Below, in pieces: positions 28,026-39,622 of a stretch of DNA of 64,000 nucleotides. How positions within the stretch are numbered: the first letter of the stretch is position 1; each line of letters starts with the position of its first letter. The notes beneath the pieces were generated by a model that saw nothing but the letters and a program-made list of their open reading frames with translations, did no database searches and was not told where the DNA came from. The translations under genes and the position numbers were made by a program. Location: assembly GCA_024707325.1 (NCBI GenBank), contig JANPZY010000004.1, positions 806,001 to 870,000 of the forward strand, given 5' to 3'. Origin of the DNA: Opitutus sp. (GTDB taxonomy: Bacteria > Verrucomicrobiota > Verrucomicrobiia > Opitutales > Opitutaceae).

Positions 28026-31000
28026 ATGCCCCGTCTGTCGCGCCTCCTTGTTTTTCTCCTCCTCGCGCCACTGGTGCACGCGGCGCTGCCCACCTCGAAG
28101 TTCACGGAAAAGGAGCGTGCGCAGGGCTATCGTGACGATGCCGTGATCGCGAAGCCGCGTGCCGGCGCGCGGATCGTGCTCGAGGATTTCGAAGCTCGCG
28201 AGGGTATGCGCGTGCAGCGCCGTTTCTCCGAGCTGGGTAATCTGCGCGTGCTGAAACTACCGGCCGGCGCCTCGGCCGACCTCGCCATGAAGCGCCTGCG
28301 CGAGTCCGGGCATTACGAGTATGTCGAGCCCGACCGCATCCTGAAGGCCCGCCGCGTGCCTTCGGATTCCTACCTTTCCGATCAGTGGGCCCTGCGCAAC
28401 ACCGGCCAGAGTGGCGGCACGAGCGGTGCCGACATCGACGCGATCGCCGCGTGGGACACGTTCACCGACGCGAGCTCAGTGACCGTGGCCATCGTGGACT
28501 CGGGCGTCTACCTCAACCACGAGGACCTCAAGTCAAACCTCTGGAAAAACTCGAGTGGCCGCTACGGCATCTCCGCGATCGATGGCGACGGCCGGACCAG
28601 CGACACCAATCCCAACGATTCGGAGAACGGCCACGGCACGCACATCGCCGGCATCATCGGTGCCGTTGGAAACAACGGCCGGGGCGTCGCCGGGGTGGCC
28701 TGGAAGACCAAGCTGATGGCGCTCCGGTTCCTGTCCGGCGCCGAGGGCGAAGGCAGCACCTCAGACTCGGTCGCGTGCATCAACTACGCGATCAACAATG
28801 GAGCCAAGGTCATCAACGCCAGCTACGGCTCGGAAACGTATTCAAAAGCCGAATACGAGGTCATCAAGCGCGCCCGCGACAAGGGCGTGATCGTAGTCGT
28901 CGCCGCGGGTAACGATGCCAACAACAACGATCTGATCCCCGACTACCCGGCCGGCTATCCGCTCGACAACATCGTGGCGGTGGCAGCCAGCGATCGGAAG
29001 GACCGGCTCGCCAGTTTTTCGAACTACGGGGCGGGCCTGGTCGAACTCGCCGCGCCCGGCGACGAGATCATTTCCACGTTCAACGGCTCCAGCTCCGACT
29101 ACGCCACGCTTTCCGGCACTTCCATGGCGGCGCCGCACGTCACCGGTGCGCTCGCGCTGCTCCGCGCCAGGTATCCCAAGGACACCTACCGTCAGTCGAT
29201 CAACCGACTCCTGCGCTCCGTCGACCGACTCTCCGCCTTCAGCGGCAAGGTCCAGACGGGCGGCCGCCTCAATCTCGCCACCGCGGTCAAGCAGACCAGC
29301 AACAAGCCGTTCAACGACTCGTTCTCCCGCCGCGCCAAGCTCGTGGGCGAAAACATCCGCGTGCGCGCTTCCAACAAAGGCGCGACGCGCCAGAGCGGCG
29401 AACCCTCCAGCTCGCATAACGCGACGCTCTGGTGGTCGTGGAAAGCGCCCGCGACCACGCAGGTCGAGTTCACCACCGAAGGCAGCAGCTACAACACGCA
29501 CCTTGCCGTCTACACCGGCTCGAGCCTCTCCAAGCTCAAGCTCGTCGGCTCGAACAACAACGCCAGCAGCTCGACGAAAACGAGCCGGCTCGTGCTCAAG
29601 GTGAAGAAGGGCACCACCTACCAAATCTCCGTCGGCAGCCGCTCCTCCTCCACCGGCTACACCGCGCTCCGCATCGGCTCGGTGCCTCCCAACAACACGT
29701 TTTCCAAGGCCAAGGCTCTCTCGAAAAACTCGCAGATCAGGGTTGCGGGCACCACGCGCAACGCCACGCGCCAGTCCGGCGAGCCGCTCGCTGTATCCGG
29801 ATCGTCAGGACACTCCGTCTGGTATAAATGGACCGCGCCATCCACGAAACGCTACTCGCTCGCGGCGTTCGCCACGCAGATCGACACCGTCGCGGCCGTC
29901 TACTCCGGCTCGAAGGTCAGCTCGCTCAAAAAAGATCGCGTCCAACGACAACAACCAGGACAGCGGCAACACCGACACGCTTGTTTCCTTCAAAGCCACG
30001 AAGGGCAAAAAGTATTATTTCCAAGTCGACGACTACAAACAAACCGGCAACGACGGCGCCGAGTTCATCCTCACGCTCACCGATTCGCTCTGGGAGTTTC
30101 CCACGTTTGACGAGGTCACTTCGTCGCCCGCCGTCGGCAGCGATGGCACCGTGTATTTCGGTTCGCTCGACGGCTACGTCTATGCGGTCAACTCCAGCGG
30201 TTCGCTGAAGTGGCAATATCCCAAGTCCAACCAGGACGGCGTCGAGGGCGGTTTCGACATGGCCGCGCCCGCCATCGGCAAGGATGGCACGATCTACATC
30301 GGCGGCGTCGACAACTATCTCTACGCTCTCAGCGGCAGCTCCGGCTCCCGCCGCTGGCGCTACAAAGCATCCAGCCCGATCTCCTCCACTCCCGCGATCG
30401 GCACCGACGGCACGATTTATTTGCGCGACGACACCACGCTCTACGCGCTGAGCTCCTCGGTCGCGTTCGAAAAATGGCGCTACACGCTCGGCGGCAGCGG
30501 CACCTACTCGTCGCCTGCGATCGGCACGGACGGCACGATCTACGTCGGCGCCAACGGCCACCTTCACGCCATCAACCCGACCACCGGCAAACGCAAGTGG
30601 CGCCTCTCCACCGACGACGATGTCTACACGTCTCCGTCGATCGCCACCGACGGCACTATCTACATCGCGACACTGAAGGGCACCGTTTACGCCGTGAAGG
30701 ACAACGGCTCCCTCTGCCTCCACGAAGTGGAAGTGGAAAAAATTCCAGCCGGTCGAGCATCACCTCCTCCATCGCGATCGCGCCCGACGGCACGCTCTAC
30801 TTCGCCGCCTACGACAGCTACCTCTACGCGCTCAACGGCAGCACCGGAAAACAGAAGTGGCGCTACAAACTCGGTGACGAAGTGCGCGCCTCCTCGCCGG
30901 CCATCGCCGCCAGCGGTTACGTTTACGTCGGCTGCTACGACGGTCGCGTTTACGCGATCAAACCCGACGGCACGAAGTCCCGCACTTTTCCCACCGCGCT

Positions 31001-31154
31001 GCAGATTCGCTCTTCGCCCGTGATCGCCGGCAAACGTCTCTATTTCGGCAGCGCCGATGCCAAGCTCCACGCCTTCACCCTCAGCGCCGGGCCCGCCACG
31101 AAAGGCTGGCCGATGCTCCAAGGCGGCCCGACGCGCAACGGTCGCCGCGAGTAG
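28026..31154 (+). CDS. Secreted subtilase with PQQ-type beta-propeller, frameshifted
   Basis: Large exported serine protease of about 1040 residues. After a signal peptide (LLVFLLLAPLVHAA) and an inhibitor-like propeptide comes an S8 domain: Asp in AIVDSGVYLNHEDL, His in NGHGTHIAGI, Ser in LSGTSMAAPHVTGALALL. Two beta-sandwich repeats follow, each with ATRQSGEP, and then about seven propeller blades with DGTIY and W-containing strands (GSLKWQYP, GSRRWRYK, KQKWRYKLGD). Three single-base insertions break the frame: six A at 29928-29933, an extra base near 30713-30720, and six A at 30737-30742. Repairing them gives one continuous protein. Substrate unknown. Confidence 0.82.
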
Positions 31155-31206
31155 CGTCTATCGCCGACTCACCGGAGGAGTCCGCCGTCCGCGGCACGTT
31201 AAAACC

Positions 31207-31229
31207 TCGCGCATGCTCATCATGCGCGA
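31207..31229. other. Perfect hairpin upstream of the ABC ATPase gene
   Basis: TCGCGCATG and CATGCGCGA flank CTCAT. It lies in the 223-nt gap before 31378, where no other gene is evident. The role is unknown; it has no T-tract on the plus strand. Confidence 0.4.
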
Positions 31230-31377
31230 CGAAAACGTCGGGCTTCATCCTCCCAGCACTTCGCGAATCTACGCGCTCCTTTGCGTCTTCGCGTTTCGAG
31301 TGTGTTCACCGCCATCCTTGCGGTGTGCACGTTCTCCTGTTTCTTCTCCGACTTCGCCCCGCGTTTTCCGTTCACCG

Positions 31378-32373
<996 letters not shown>

Positions 32374-32375
32374 GC

Positions 32376-32550
32376 GCGCACCGCGGCACGACCCAGGCCG
32401 CACCTTGGCGCGACCTTGTCCGCACCTTGGCTCGACCGTGTCCGCACTCCGGCTCGACCGTGCCCGGACATTGTCCCGACTCGGTGCGCACCATGGCTCG
32501 ACTCGGTCCGCATTGAGTCCCGACGTGGTCCGGCCTTTGGCACGACTCGG
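32376..32550 (+). repeat. 22-bp tandem repeat array 4
   Basis: A half unit (32376-32386) follows the stop TGA (32371-32373) by 2 nt, then seven full 22-bp units from 32387 to 32540 and a partial one to 32550. Confidence 0.95.
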
Positions 32551-32562
32551 GATGAAATGAAA

Positions 32563-32587
32563 ACGCCGCCGAGGTCATCGGCGGCGT
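32563..32587 (-). terminator. Terminator hairpin, 10-bp stem
   Basis: Arms ACGCCGCCGA and TCGGCGGCGT around five loop bases; the minus strand continues TTTTCATTTC. Confidence 0.6.
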
Positions 32588-32735
32588 CCTCCTAGAGGAG
32601 TCATCTGACTCGGCCTCCAGACTTGCGGAAGGGCGGACAGGCAAGACCGAGGTCAGCAGTCCGTCTTTCGGCGGCAACCTGAAACGTTCCGGCAGACGCT
32701 CCGCTCTGTGGAGTGTTGAACGTCGCTCCTGCAAA
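32563..32735 (-). ncRNA. Candidate structured RNA with its own terminator
   Basis: No protein frame is evident. Read on the minus strand the segment holds successive perfect stems: CGGAC/GTCCG enclosing GACC-TC-GGTC, GAGTC-AGAT-GACTC, CTCC-TCTA-GGAG, and last a 10-bp stem ACGCCGCCGA/TCGGCGGCGT (32563-32587) followed by TTTTCATTTC. This resembles a terminated small RNA. It matches no riboswitch class I could recall. It may instead be 3' read-through sequence of the ydb operon. Confidence 0.35.
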
Positions 32736-32765
32736 AACAAAAGCGTCCCGTTGCGGGGCCGCTTT
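32730..32765 (-). terminator. Terminator of the ydbH-ynbE-ydbL operon
   Basis: On the minus strand AAAGCG and CGCTTT close a stem with an inner CCCG/CGGG pairing, followed by TGTTTTTGC. It lies 33 nt after the ydbL stop. Confidence 0.65.
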
Positions 32766-32797
32766 GAAGTGAATGACGGAAGCGAAGCGCGGTGCGC

Positions 32798-33178
32798 TTA
32801 CTTCTTATACCAAGTGCCGTTTTCTTTCTGGATCCACACGCCCGACGCACTGGCACTGGCGAGTTGGCGGGCGCGTTGTTTGCCAACGGACTCGGCCGTC
32901 GAGCCGGCTTTCTTCGCGATCGCTTCGTAAACGGTCTGGCGGTCCTTGTTTTCGGCCGCGATCACGGCAGCGGCGCCCGGCGCGTCGCCACGGGCTTCGA
33001 GGAAGCCGCGGTTGTTTTCACCGATCGCGCCCTTGGCCTTCAGCGCGTCGATTTCGGAGATGCGCTTGGTCATGCGCGATTTCACCGCGTTGAGATCCTC
33101 GGCCCGAACCGGCAGAGCGGCGGTGCCAAGAACGAACACGAAGAGGAGCGAGAGGTAGCGGAGGAGATTCGTTTTCAT
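32798..33178 (-). CDS. ydbL: YdbL-like DUF1318 periplasmic protein
   Basis: 126 residues with a signal peptide (LLRYLSLLFVFVLGTAALPVRA). The mature part matches the YdbL/DUF1318 pattern: VKSRMTKRISEIDALKAKGAIGE, GFLEARG, VIAAENKDRQTVYEAIAKKAG, and the C-terminal WIQKENGTWYKK. In enterobacteria YdbL acts with the YdbH-YnbE intermembrane bridge. The ATG at 33178 gives a clean signal peptide. It is third in the operon, and its order and strand match ydbH-ynbE-ydbL. Confidence 0.85.
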   Translation of the reverse strand: MKTNLLRYLSLLFVFVLGTAALPVRAEDLNAVKSRMTKRISEIDALKAKGAIGENNRGFLEARGDAPGAAAVIAAENKDRQTVYEAIAKKAGSTAESVGKQRARQLASASASGVWIQKENGTWYKK

Positions 33179-33185
33179 GGGTGGA

Positions 33186-33371
33186 TCATTCGTTGGCAGG
33201 GGACTCGACGGTCGCGGACTTCTCATCGAGGTCGCCGAAGAAGTCGTCGAGGGCTTTGTCGACCTTCACGTTCACATCGACGATCGCATGCACTTGCACG
33301 GGATCCATCGTGATATGCAAACAGCCGGACGTGAGAACCAGAGCGAGTAGAAGCGGAAAAACGCGCAGCAT
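33186..33371 (-). CDS. ynbE: YnbE-like small lipoprotein
   Basis: 61 residues. A short signal ends in the lipobox LALVLTSGC and is followed by a small beta-strand segment MDPVQVHAIVDVNVKVDKAL. YnbE of E. coli is a comparable outer-membrane lipoprotein that stacks on YdbH to form a lipid-transport bridge. I chose ATG 33371 over an upstream start at 33407 because it gives a normal lipoprotein signal. It sits 40 nt after ydbH and 7 nt before ydbL. Confidence 0.75.
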   Translation of the reverse strand: MLRVFPLLLALVLTSGCLHITMDPVQVHAIVDVNVKVDKALDDFFGDLDEKSATVESPANE

Positions 33372-33411
33372 GGGAGGAAGCGTTGAAGTGTGAAACGGCG
33401 GACGCAAATCG

Positions 33412-34669
33412 TTAGTGGGCGCTGATGGTCGCGGTGCTGTTGAGCCCGATCTGCTGAATGACCATCTGCAGCGGGCCTCTCACGTTGACCTGGAAGGTGA
33501 CCTTTTCGACGAGGCTTTGATCCGACGGATGCGCCTCGAGCGTGAGCGTGAGGCTCCTACCCTCGGCGTCGCCGTTGGGATGAAGTCGGAGGCGGAGCGA
33601 ATCGACATTGAGGCGCGTGACGCCGAGCTCGATGTCGCGCGCCTGCCTGTGCGCGGGGTTGTTGAGCGAAAGGAACCACGCGAGCGAACCGAAGCGACGG
33701 CGCGGCAGCACTTCGGAAACGCGGCGGCAGCGCCGAGGTGAGGAGGCCGGATTTCGGTGCGAGACGGATGATCGGAGGCGAATCGCGCTCCACCCGGAGC
33801 CGAGCATCGCCGACGCTCGGGCCGTCCTTCTCGGACCAGCGCAACACCACGCGTCCGCTCAACTGCCCTTCGGCCGCCGCCAGCACGTCGGGGATGAGCG
33901 GCACGGCATCGGCCAACCGCATTTTCGAAAAACGCGCCTGCGCTTCGATCTCGGGGTTGAGCAGCGAAAACCGAAACGGGTCGACCGAGATCGTGCCGCC
34001 GAGCACCTGCATGCCCACGCTGGTGACATCGACGATGTTTTCCTCGGACATGCGGGCGCGCACGAAACCGTCCGTCACAGTGAGTCCGGCGACGCTGAGT
34101 TCGCTGAATGTGAAAATCTGCGGCGCATCGCCGAGCAGCGGATCGAGGCTCGTGAGCCGGAAAAAACCCGCGATGCCTTTCACGATCAATCCGGACACCG
34201 GATCCGACAGGGAGCCGTCGCGTAACTCGGCGGTGGCCTCGCCGCTCAAGATTCCCTCGCGCACCGCGCCGCTGCCGGCGAGATGCACCGAGCCGGTAAT
34301 CGAAAACTGACGCACCGCCTGCAGTTCGGGCCGCTCCGCGAAAATCTCGAGCCAGCGCGCCAGACCGATGCGCCCTTCCTGAAGCTCCCAATCGACGTCT
34401 CCATTTATCCGATACAGAACCGAAGCCCGAAACAGCATCTCGGGCGCCTCGGCCCTCACCGTGGCGCGAATACCTTCACGACTGAGGCCGTCGATCGTCA
34501 CGTCCCACTGCATGTCGGGCAGCTCGGGGATGAACAGGGCGCGCGCGATGCCGCGAAAACCGCCGGCAATCGGAGGCAGGCTCGATTCCTCCGCGTGCGC
34601 TGCCGAGGCAAACGACAGCACGAGGATGAGCAAAACGCCGGCGAAGCGCGTCAAAGGCAGGCGGGGCAT
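33412..34669 (-). CDS. ydbH: YdbH-like AsmA-type envelope protein, frameshifted
   Basis: Exported protein of about 418 residues, roughly half the length of E. coli YdbH. A signal peptide (LLILVLSFASAAHA) is followed by beta-rich repeats typical of bridge-like lipid transport proteins: GRIGLARWLEIFAERPEL, LRDGSLSDPVSGLIVKGIAGFF, FTFSELSVAGLTVTDGFVRA and GGTISVDPFRFSLLNPE. Somewhere between 33705 and 33760 one extra base shifts the frame; the other frame carries the rest (FGSLAWFLSLNNPAHRQAR, GPLQMVIQQIGLNSTATISAH). Assignment rests on the beta-repeat pattern plus the downstream ynbE and ydbL. Confidence 0.7.
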
Positions 34670-34748
34670 ACGGCCGAGACCAACGGACTAACGGCGGACC
34701 GGACGGAAGCGAGCCCGCAAATGGCCCGCCCCGCCCTCACGCGTGCGA

Positions 34749-37307
34749 TCACGGGATCGTGACCGACGGCAGATTCCAGATCTGCTCGGCGTATTCGCGA
34801 ATGGTGCGATCGCTGGAGAACTTGCCCACGCGAGCGGTATTCAGAATCGCCATACGCGCCCAGCCCGCGGTGTCGCGGTAGGCCGCATCGACGCGAGCCT
34901 GCGCGTCGCTGTAGGCGCGGAAATCGGCGAGCACCATGAATGGATCGCCGCCGTTGAGCAGGCTGTGATGCAGCATGGAGAACGAGCCCTGTTCGCCCGG
35001 CGTCCAGTAATCGCTGCCGAGCCAGTCCACGATCGCGCGAAGCTCGTCGTCGCCGCGGTAGTAATCCCACGGGTTGTAGCCGCGCGCCTTGAGCGCTTCG
35101 ACCTCCTCCACGGTCATGCCGAAGATGAAGATGTTGTCGTCGCCGACCTCTTCCTTGATTTCGACATTGGCGCCGTCGAGCGTGCCGATGGTCAGCGCGC
35201 CGTTGAGCGCGAGCTTCATGTTGCCGGTGCCCGAGGCTTCCTTGCCGGCGGTGGAAATCTGCTCCGAAAGATCGGCGGCCGGAATGATCTTTTCGGCGAG
35301 CGAAACGCGGTAGTTCGGGAGAAACGCGATCTTGAGCCGATCATTCACGCGCGGGTCGTGATTGATCTTGTTTCCAATGAGGTTGATCGCGCGGATGATG
35401 TTTTTCGCGAGGTCGTAGCCTGGCGCGGCCTTGGCGGCGAAGATGAACACGCGCGGCACGATATCGAGCGACGGGTTCTGCAGGAGCCGGCGATACAGCG
35501 CGAGGATGTGCAGCAGGTTCAGGTGCTGGCGCTTGTATTCGTGCAGACGCTTGATTTGCACGTCGAAGAGCGCGTCGGGCGAGACGTCGATGCCGCACTC
35601 CGTGCGAATGACATTCGCAAGCGCGACCTTGTTGGCGCGCTTGATCGCCATGAACTCGCGCTGGAATTCGGGATCGTCAGCGACCTTCTCAAGCCCGCGG
35701 AGGCGGTCGAGATCGCGGGGCCAGACATCGTCCTTCAGCGTGCGCGTGATGAGCGCGGAGAGCTGCGGGTTGCACTGCGCGAGCCAGCGGCGCGGCGTGA
35801 TGCCGTTGGTCTTGTTTTGGAATTTTCCCGGATAGAGCGCGTCGAATTGCGGGAAGAGATCCTTTTTCAGCAGCTCCGTGTGCAGCGCGGCGACACCGTT
35901 GACCGTGTGCGAACCAACGACGGCGAGATTGGCCATGCGCACCATCTTGTGGCCGCCCTCCTCGATCAGGGAACACTCGCGGAGCTTGTTGCTGTCGCCG
36001 GGCCACATCGCCTCGACGGACTTCAACAGGCGCGCGTTGATATCGTAAATGATCTGGAGATGGCGCGGCAGCACGCGCTCGAAGAGCGGCACGCCCCAGC
36101 GCTCCAGCGCTTCGGGCAGCAGCGTGTGGTTGGTGTAGGCGAAGGTGCGCGTGGTGATCGCCCACGCGGCGTCCCATTGCATCGCGTGCTCGTCGAGCAG
36201 AATGCGCATGAGCTCGGCCACGGCGATCGCGGGGTGCGTGTCGTTGAGCTGCACCGCGACCTTGTCGGAGAAATTCGCCCAGGAGTTCGAGGGATTGCGG
36301 AAGTGGCGGCGCAGGATGTCGCGCAGCGAGCACGACACGAAGAAATACTGCTGCACGAGGCGCAGCTCCTTGCCGTTCTCGGTCTTGTCGTTCGGGTAAA
36401 GGACCTTCGAGATCGTCTCGCCGACCGCCTTTTCGCGCACGGCCTCGACGTAGCCGCCGGAGTTGAACGCCGCCAAATCGAAGTCTTCCGAGGCTTTCGA
36501 CGCCCAGAGGCGGAGAAGGTTCACGCTCTTGGTGCCGAAACCCGCCACCGGAATGTCGTGCGCTTCGCCGATGATCGTCTTGGTGCCAACCCACTGCGGG
36601 CGGGAGTTGCCGCGATCGTCGAATACGTTTTCCACGCGACCGTAGAGGTGCACCTCCTGCGTGTAGTCGGCGCGGACGACTTCCCAGGGATCGCCAAACA
36701 TGCCCCAGCGGTCGGGATGCTCGACCTGGTGACCGTTGACGAACTCCTGCTTGAAGAGGCCGAACTCGTAATAAATGCCGTAACCGAGCGCCGGGTAATC
36801 GAGCGTCGCGAGCGAATCGAGGAAGCACGCGGCGAGGCGTCCGAGACCGCCGTTGCCGAGCCCCATGTCGAGCTCGGACTCGCGCACCGCATCGAAGTCC
36901 ACGCCGAGCGACTTGAGCGCTTCACGCGCGGTGTCGAGCAGGCCGGTCGCGAGCAGATTGCTCTCGAACAAGCGGCCCATGAGATACTCCATCGAGAAAT
37001 AGTAGAGGCGACGGACGTTTTGCGCGTTGTGCACCGCCTGCGTGGCGATCATGCGCTCGTGGATCTGGTCGCGCACCGCGAGCGCCGTGGCGATCCACCA
37101 ATCACGCGGCGTCGCCGAGCCGGCGTGACGCGCGAGCGTCGAAACGAGATGGCGCTGGATCAGCGCGCGCAGGGCATCGACCGGCTGATCGGAGGCGGTG
37201 ATTGGATTGCGCAGTGCGGCGAGACTTTCGGCCGGGGAAGCGGGATGCACCTCGGTAGAGGCGGCGGCAGGCTTTTTGACAGAGGACTTTTTGGAAGCAG
37301 TCGCCAT
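34749..37307 (-). CDS. glgP: Glycogen/starch/alpha-glucan phosphorylase
   Basis: Phosphorolysis of alpha-1,4-glucans to glucose 1-phosphate, PLP-dependent. 852 residues, full length. Motifs: [70 protein letters not shown], and the PLP lysine in [20 protein letters not shown]. The N-terminal 30 residues ([20 protein letters not shown]) are a basic low-complexity tail similar in flavour to that of the starch-binding-like protein at 44731. It is transcribed alone as far as can be seen. Confidence 0.97.
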   Translation of the reverse strand: MATASKKSSVKKPAAASTEVHPASPAESLAALRNPITASDQPVDALRALIQRHLVSTLARHAGSATPRDWWIATALAVRDQIHERMIATQAVHNAQNVRRLYYFSMEYLMGRLFESNLLATGLLDTAREALKSLGVDFDAVRESELDMGLGNGGLGRLAACFLDSLATLDYPALGYGIYYEFGLFKQEFVNGHQVEHPDRWGMFGDPWEVVRADYTQEVHLYGRVENVFDDRGNSRPQWVGTKTIIGEAHDIPVAGFGTKSVNLLRLWASKASEDFDLAAFNSGGYVEAVREKAVGETISKVLYPNDKTENGKELRLVQQYFFVSCSLRDILRRHFRNPSNSWANFSDKVAVQLNDTHPAIAVAELMRILLDEHAMQWDAAWAITTRTFAYTNHTLLPEALERWGVPLFERVLPRHLQIIYDINARLLKSVEAMWPGDSNKLRECSLIEEGGHKMVRMANLAVVGSHTVNGVAALHTELLKKDLFPQFDALYPGKFQNKTNGITPRRWLAQCNPQLSALITRTLKDDVWPRDLDRLRGLEKVADDPEFQREFMAIKRANKVALANVIRTECGIDVSPDALFDVQIKRLHEYKRQHLNLLHILALYRRLLQNPSLDIVPRVFIFAAKAAPGYDLAKNIIRAINLIGNKINHDPRVNDRLKIAFLPNYRVSLAEKIIPAADLSEQISTAGKEASGTGNMKLALNGALTIGTLDGANVEIKEEVGDDNIFIFGMTVEEVEALKARGYNPWDYYRGDDELRAIVDWLGSDYWTPGEQGSFSMLHHSLLNGGDPFMVLADFRAYSDAQARVDAAYRDTAGWARMAILNTARVGKFSSDRTIREYAEQIWNLPSVTIP

Positions 37308-37355
37308 GGCGGAAAAGAAACCAAGTTTCGTGCCACGGGGTGGACAAACGCACGC

Positions 37356-39191
37356 CTATTTTTGGAAGCGTCGCGCAAGCTCGCTGTGGTTCAGCTCGAT
37401 GTAAGTCGGACGCCCCGCCGGACTGGTCAGCGGCGAACGCGTGGCAAACAGCTGCGACACCAGAGCACGCAGGTCCGCCTCGCTCGCGCCCTCGGGCAGA
37501 CGCACGGCCTTCGTGGCCGCGACCCGCGCCAACATCTCCCGCGCCACATCGAGGCTCGAGTCGGGCCACTGTCCGTCCCGAAACATACCGAGAAGATCGC
37601 GCACAAACGCCTCGGCGTCCCCCGGCTCCATCCAGCCCGGCACACCCTCGATGCGGAAGAAATTGCGACCAAACTCCGTCACCTCGAAGCCGTGACGGTT
37701 CAAGAACGGCAGCCGCTCGAGCAGCAACGCCGATGCGACCGGATCCAGCTCGAGGGGGATCGGCAGCAGGAGTCGCTGCGCCGGCACATCGCCCGCGCGA
37801 AACTGTTCCTGCAAACGCTCGAACCAAATTCGCTCATGCGCCGCGCGACGATCGAGCAACACGAGTCCCGCGGCCGTCTCGAACAACGCATAGCTCCCAT
37901 GGGCGAGCCCCACGAAACGCCACGCCGGCATCGCGGGTCGAACTGGCACCGCCGAGTGTGACGGCAAAACCGGCGTCGAGCCCGCTGGCGATTGCGCACG
38001 CACGGGCACCGACATCGCCGCTCGCAATGCGGCCGGTGTCACTCCGCTCGCACGTGCACCGGCTCCGCTCGGTGCCGCGGAAATCGAGGGCACATTCAGC
38101 GGAGAAATCGGAGCGAGATTCGAAGGCGCGGCCGCACTCGGTTCCGTCGTCGGCGGAACGGCGATCGGCACCACCGGCGTTCCGATCGGCGCGCTTGCTT
38201 CGCCGAGCTCGCGCAATCGCTGCAGCACCGAGCGAATCACGAAACTCCGCACGCTGGTCTCGCTCCGAAAACGCACTTCGCGCTTCGCCGGGTGCACGTT
38301 GACGTCCACCGCCGCCGGATCGCACTCGAAGAAAACAAACGCGAGCGGGTAGCGCCCTTTCGGCAGCGATTCGTGATAGCTCTCGATCAGCGCGTAGTTG
38401 AGCGTGCGGCTGTCCACCGGTCGCGCGTTCACGAACACGATCATCTCGTGCCGCGTGCCGCGCCCCACGCCGGGACGTCCGATCAATCCGCTCAAACGCA
38501 GACCTGATTCCACGGATTCGATCGGCACGAGCGCGTCCGCGGTCTGGCGTCCGAAGATCTCGCGAATCCGCTCCTCGAGCGTCGAGCACTCGGGCGAGCG
38601 AAAAACCACCCTGCCCTCTTCGATCAGCGTGAACGCCGTGCGCGGACAGGCCAGCGCGTAGAGCCGCACGCACTGGATGATGTGCGCCGCCTCGGTCGCG
38701 TCGGTTTTCAGAAACTTGCGCCGCGCCGGCACCGAGTTGAACAGGTGCGAAACCTCGATGCGTGTGCCGACGGGGCGCCCGCACTCGCGCACGTGCACCA
38801 TCTTGCCGCCGTTGATCACGATCTCGGTGCCGATATCGCTGCCCTGCTCGCGCGTCTGTAGTTGAAAATGGGATACGCTCGCGATCGACGGCAGCGCCTC
38901 GCCGCGAAAACCGTAGCTCGCGAGATGGTCGAGATCGGCCGCCTCACTGATCTTGCTCGTCGCGTGTCGCTCGAGGGCCAGCAGCGCATCGTCGCGCGAC
39001 ATGCCGTGTCCATTGTCCTCGATGCGCATGAGCGAGCGCCCGCCGTGGCGAAACTCCACCTCGATGCGCGTCGCACCCGCATCGAGCGCGTTTTCGACGA
39101 GTTCCTTCACCACCGCCGCCGGCCGCTCGATGACCTCACCCGCCGCGATCTGATTCGCGACGCGGTCAGGAAGAATACGAACCTTGGCCAT
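37356..39191 (-). CDS. mutL: DNA mismatch repair protein MutL
   Basis: GHKL ATPase coordinating mismatch repair. 611 residues: ATP-binding motifs IAAGEVIERPAAVVKELVEN, DNGHGM and GFRGEALPSIASV at the N-terminus, then a long Pro/Ala linker (about 340-420), then the dimerisation domain. The endonuclease motif DQHA...E of nicking MutL proteins reads DRRAAHERIWFE here, so nicking activity is doubtful, as in E. coli MutL. MutS is not in the window. The GxxExxY element lies between its start and argH. Confidence 0.95.
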   Translation of the reverse strand: MAKVRILPDRVANQIAAGEVIERPAAVVKELVENALDAGATRIEVEFRHGGRSLMRIEDNGHGMSRDDALLALERHATSKISEAADLDHLASYGFRGEALPSIASVSHFQLQTREQGSDIGTEIVINGGKMVHVRECGRPVGTRIEVSHLFNSVPARRKFLKTDATEAAHIIQCVRLYALACPRTAFTLIEEGRVVFRSPECSTLEERIREIFGRQTADALVPIESVESGLRLSGLIGRPGVGRGTRHEMIVFVNARPVDSRTLNYALIESYHESLPKGRYPLAFVFFECDPAAVDVNVHPAKREVRFRSETSVRSFVIRSVLQRLRELGEASAPIGTPVVPIAVPPTTEPSAAAPSNLAPISPLNVPSISAAPSGAGARASGVTPAALRAAMSVPVRAQSPAGSTPVLPSHSAVPVRPAMPAWRFVGLAHGSYALFETAAGLVLLDRRAAHERIWFERLQEQFRAGDVPAQRLLLPIPLELDPVASALLLERLPFLNRHGFEVTEFGRNFFRIEGVPGWMEPGDAEAFVRDLLGMFRDGQWPDSSLDVAREMLARVAATKAVRLPEGASEADLRALVSQLFATRSPLTSPAGRPTYIELNHSELARRFQK

Positions 39192-39210
39192 GGGAACAGG
39201 GAAAACTAAT

Positions 39211-39243
39211 CGCGGAAACGCGGAAGGACGGAAGCGCGGAATC
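39211..39243 (+). repeat. Left boundary repeat of the GxxExxY element
   Basis: CGGAA-type repeats (CGCGGAAACGCGGAAGGACG and more) that run up to the GxxExxY stop codon. They are complementary to 39623-39682. Confidence 0.7.
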
Positions 39244-39616
39244 AGGCAGAGAGGACGACTCGCCGAATTTCGAGCGTGGGTTTCGCAAAGTTTAAAGTCA
39301 GCCCGAGCTGCAAGCGCGAGGCTTTGAGATAGGAACGCACGGTCGCCAGATGCACGTCTTCAACGGCTTTGCAGGCCTTGAGTTCGATCACCACGCGGTT
39401 CTCCACGACGAGATCGAGACGATGTTCACCAATGGCAACCTGGTCATAGAAAATCGTGAGCTGCTTTTGCCGCTCAGCTTGCAGGCCCGCTTTTCGGAGC
39501 TCGATGAGCAACGCCTCTTCATAAACTCGCTCCAAGAAACCGGGGCCAAGCAGGCGATGAACCTGAATCGCGCAGCCGATGATTTTGTCGGACAGCTCGG
39601 CTTCGACCAACTCCAT
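39242..39616 (-). CDS. GxxExxY family protein
   Basis: 124 residues with the naming motif GPGFLERVYEEAL (G, E, Y spaced as in the family), an upstream helix SDKIIGCAIQVHRLLG, and a PD-(D/E)XK-like core LDLVVENRVVIELKA that may be a nuclease remnant. The biological role of the family is not established. The gene lies alone between mutL and argH and is bracketed by CGGAA repeats in opposite orientation, comparable to the four-helix-bundle gene at 20607. Confidence 0.88.
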   Translation of the reverse strand: MELVEAELSDKIIGCAIQVHRLLGPGFLERVYEEALLIELRKAGLQAERQKQLTIFYDQVAIGEHRLDLVVENRVVIELKACKAVEDVHLATVRSYLKASRLQLGLTLNFAKPTLEIRRVVLSA

Positions 39617-39622
39617 GGGATC

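Noticed and set aside
31155..31377. A small gene before the ABC ATPase
   Set aside because: The frame is open, but the translated sequence is low in structure and starts have no support; only a hairpin is evident.
32588..32735. A known riboswitch (glycine, SAM, TPP or cobalamin)
   Set aside because: I compared core motifs from memory on both strands and found only short chance similarities; none of the conserved cores is complete.
34743..37961. Very long open frame on the plus strand over glgP and mutL
   Set aside because: It is the high-GC antisense shadow of genes with clear motifs; the product is Arg/Glu-rich without any family pattern.
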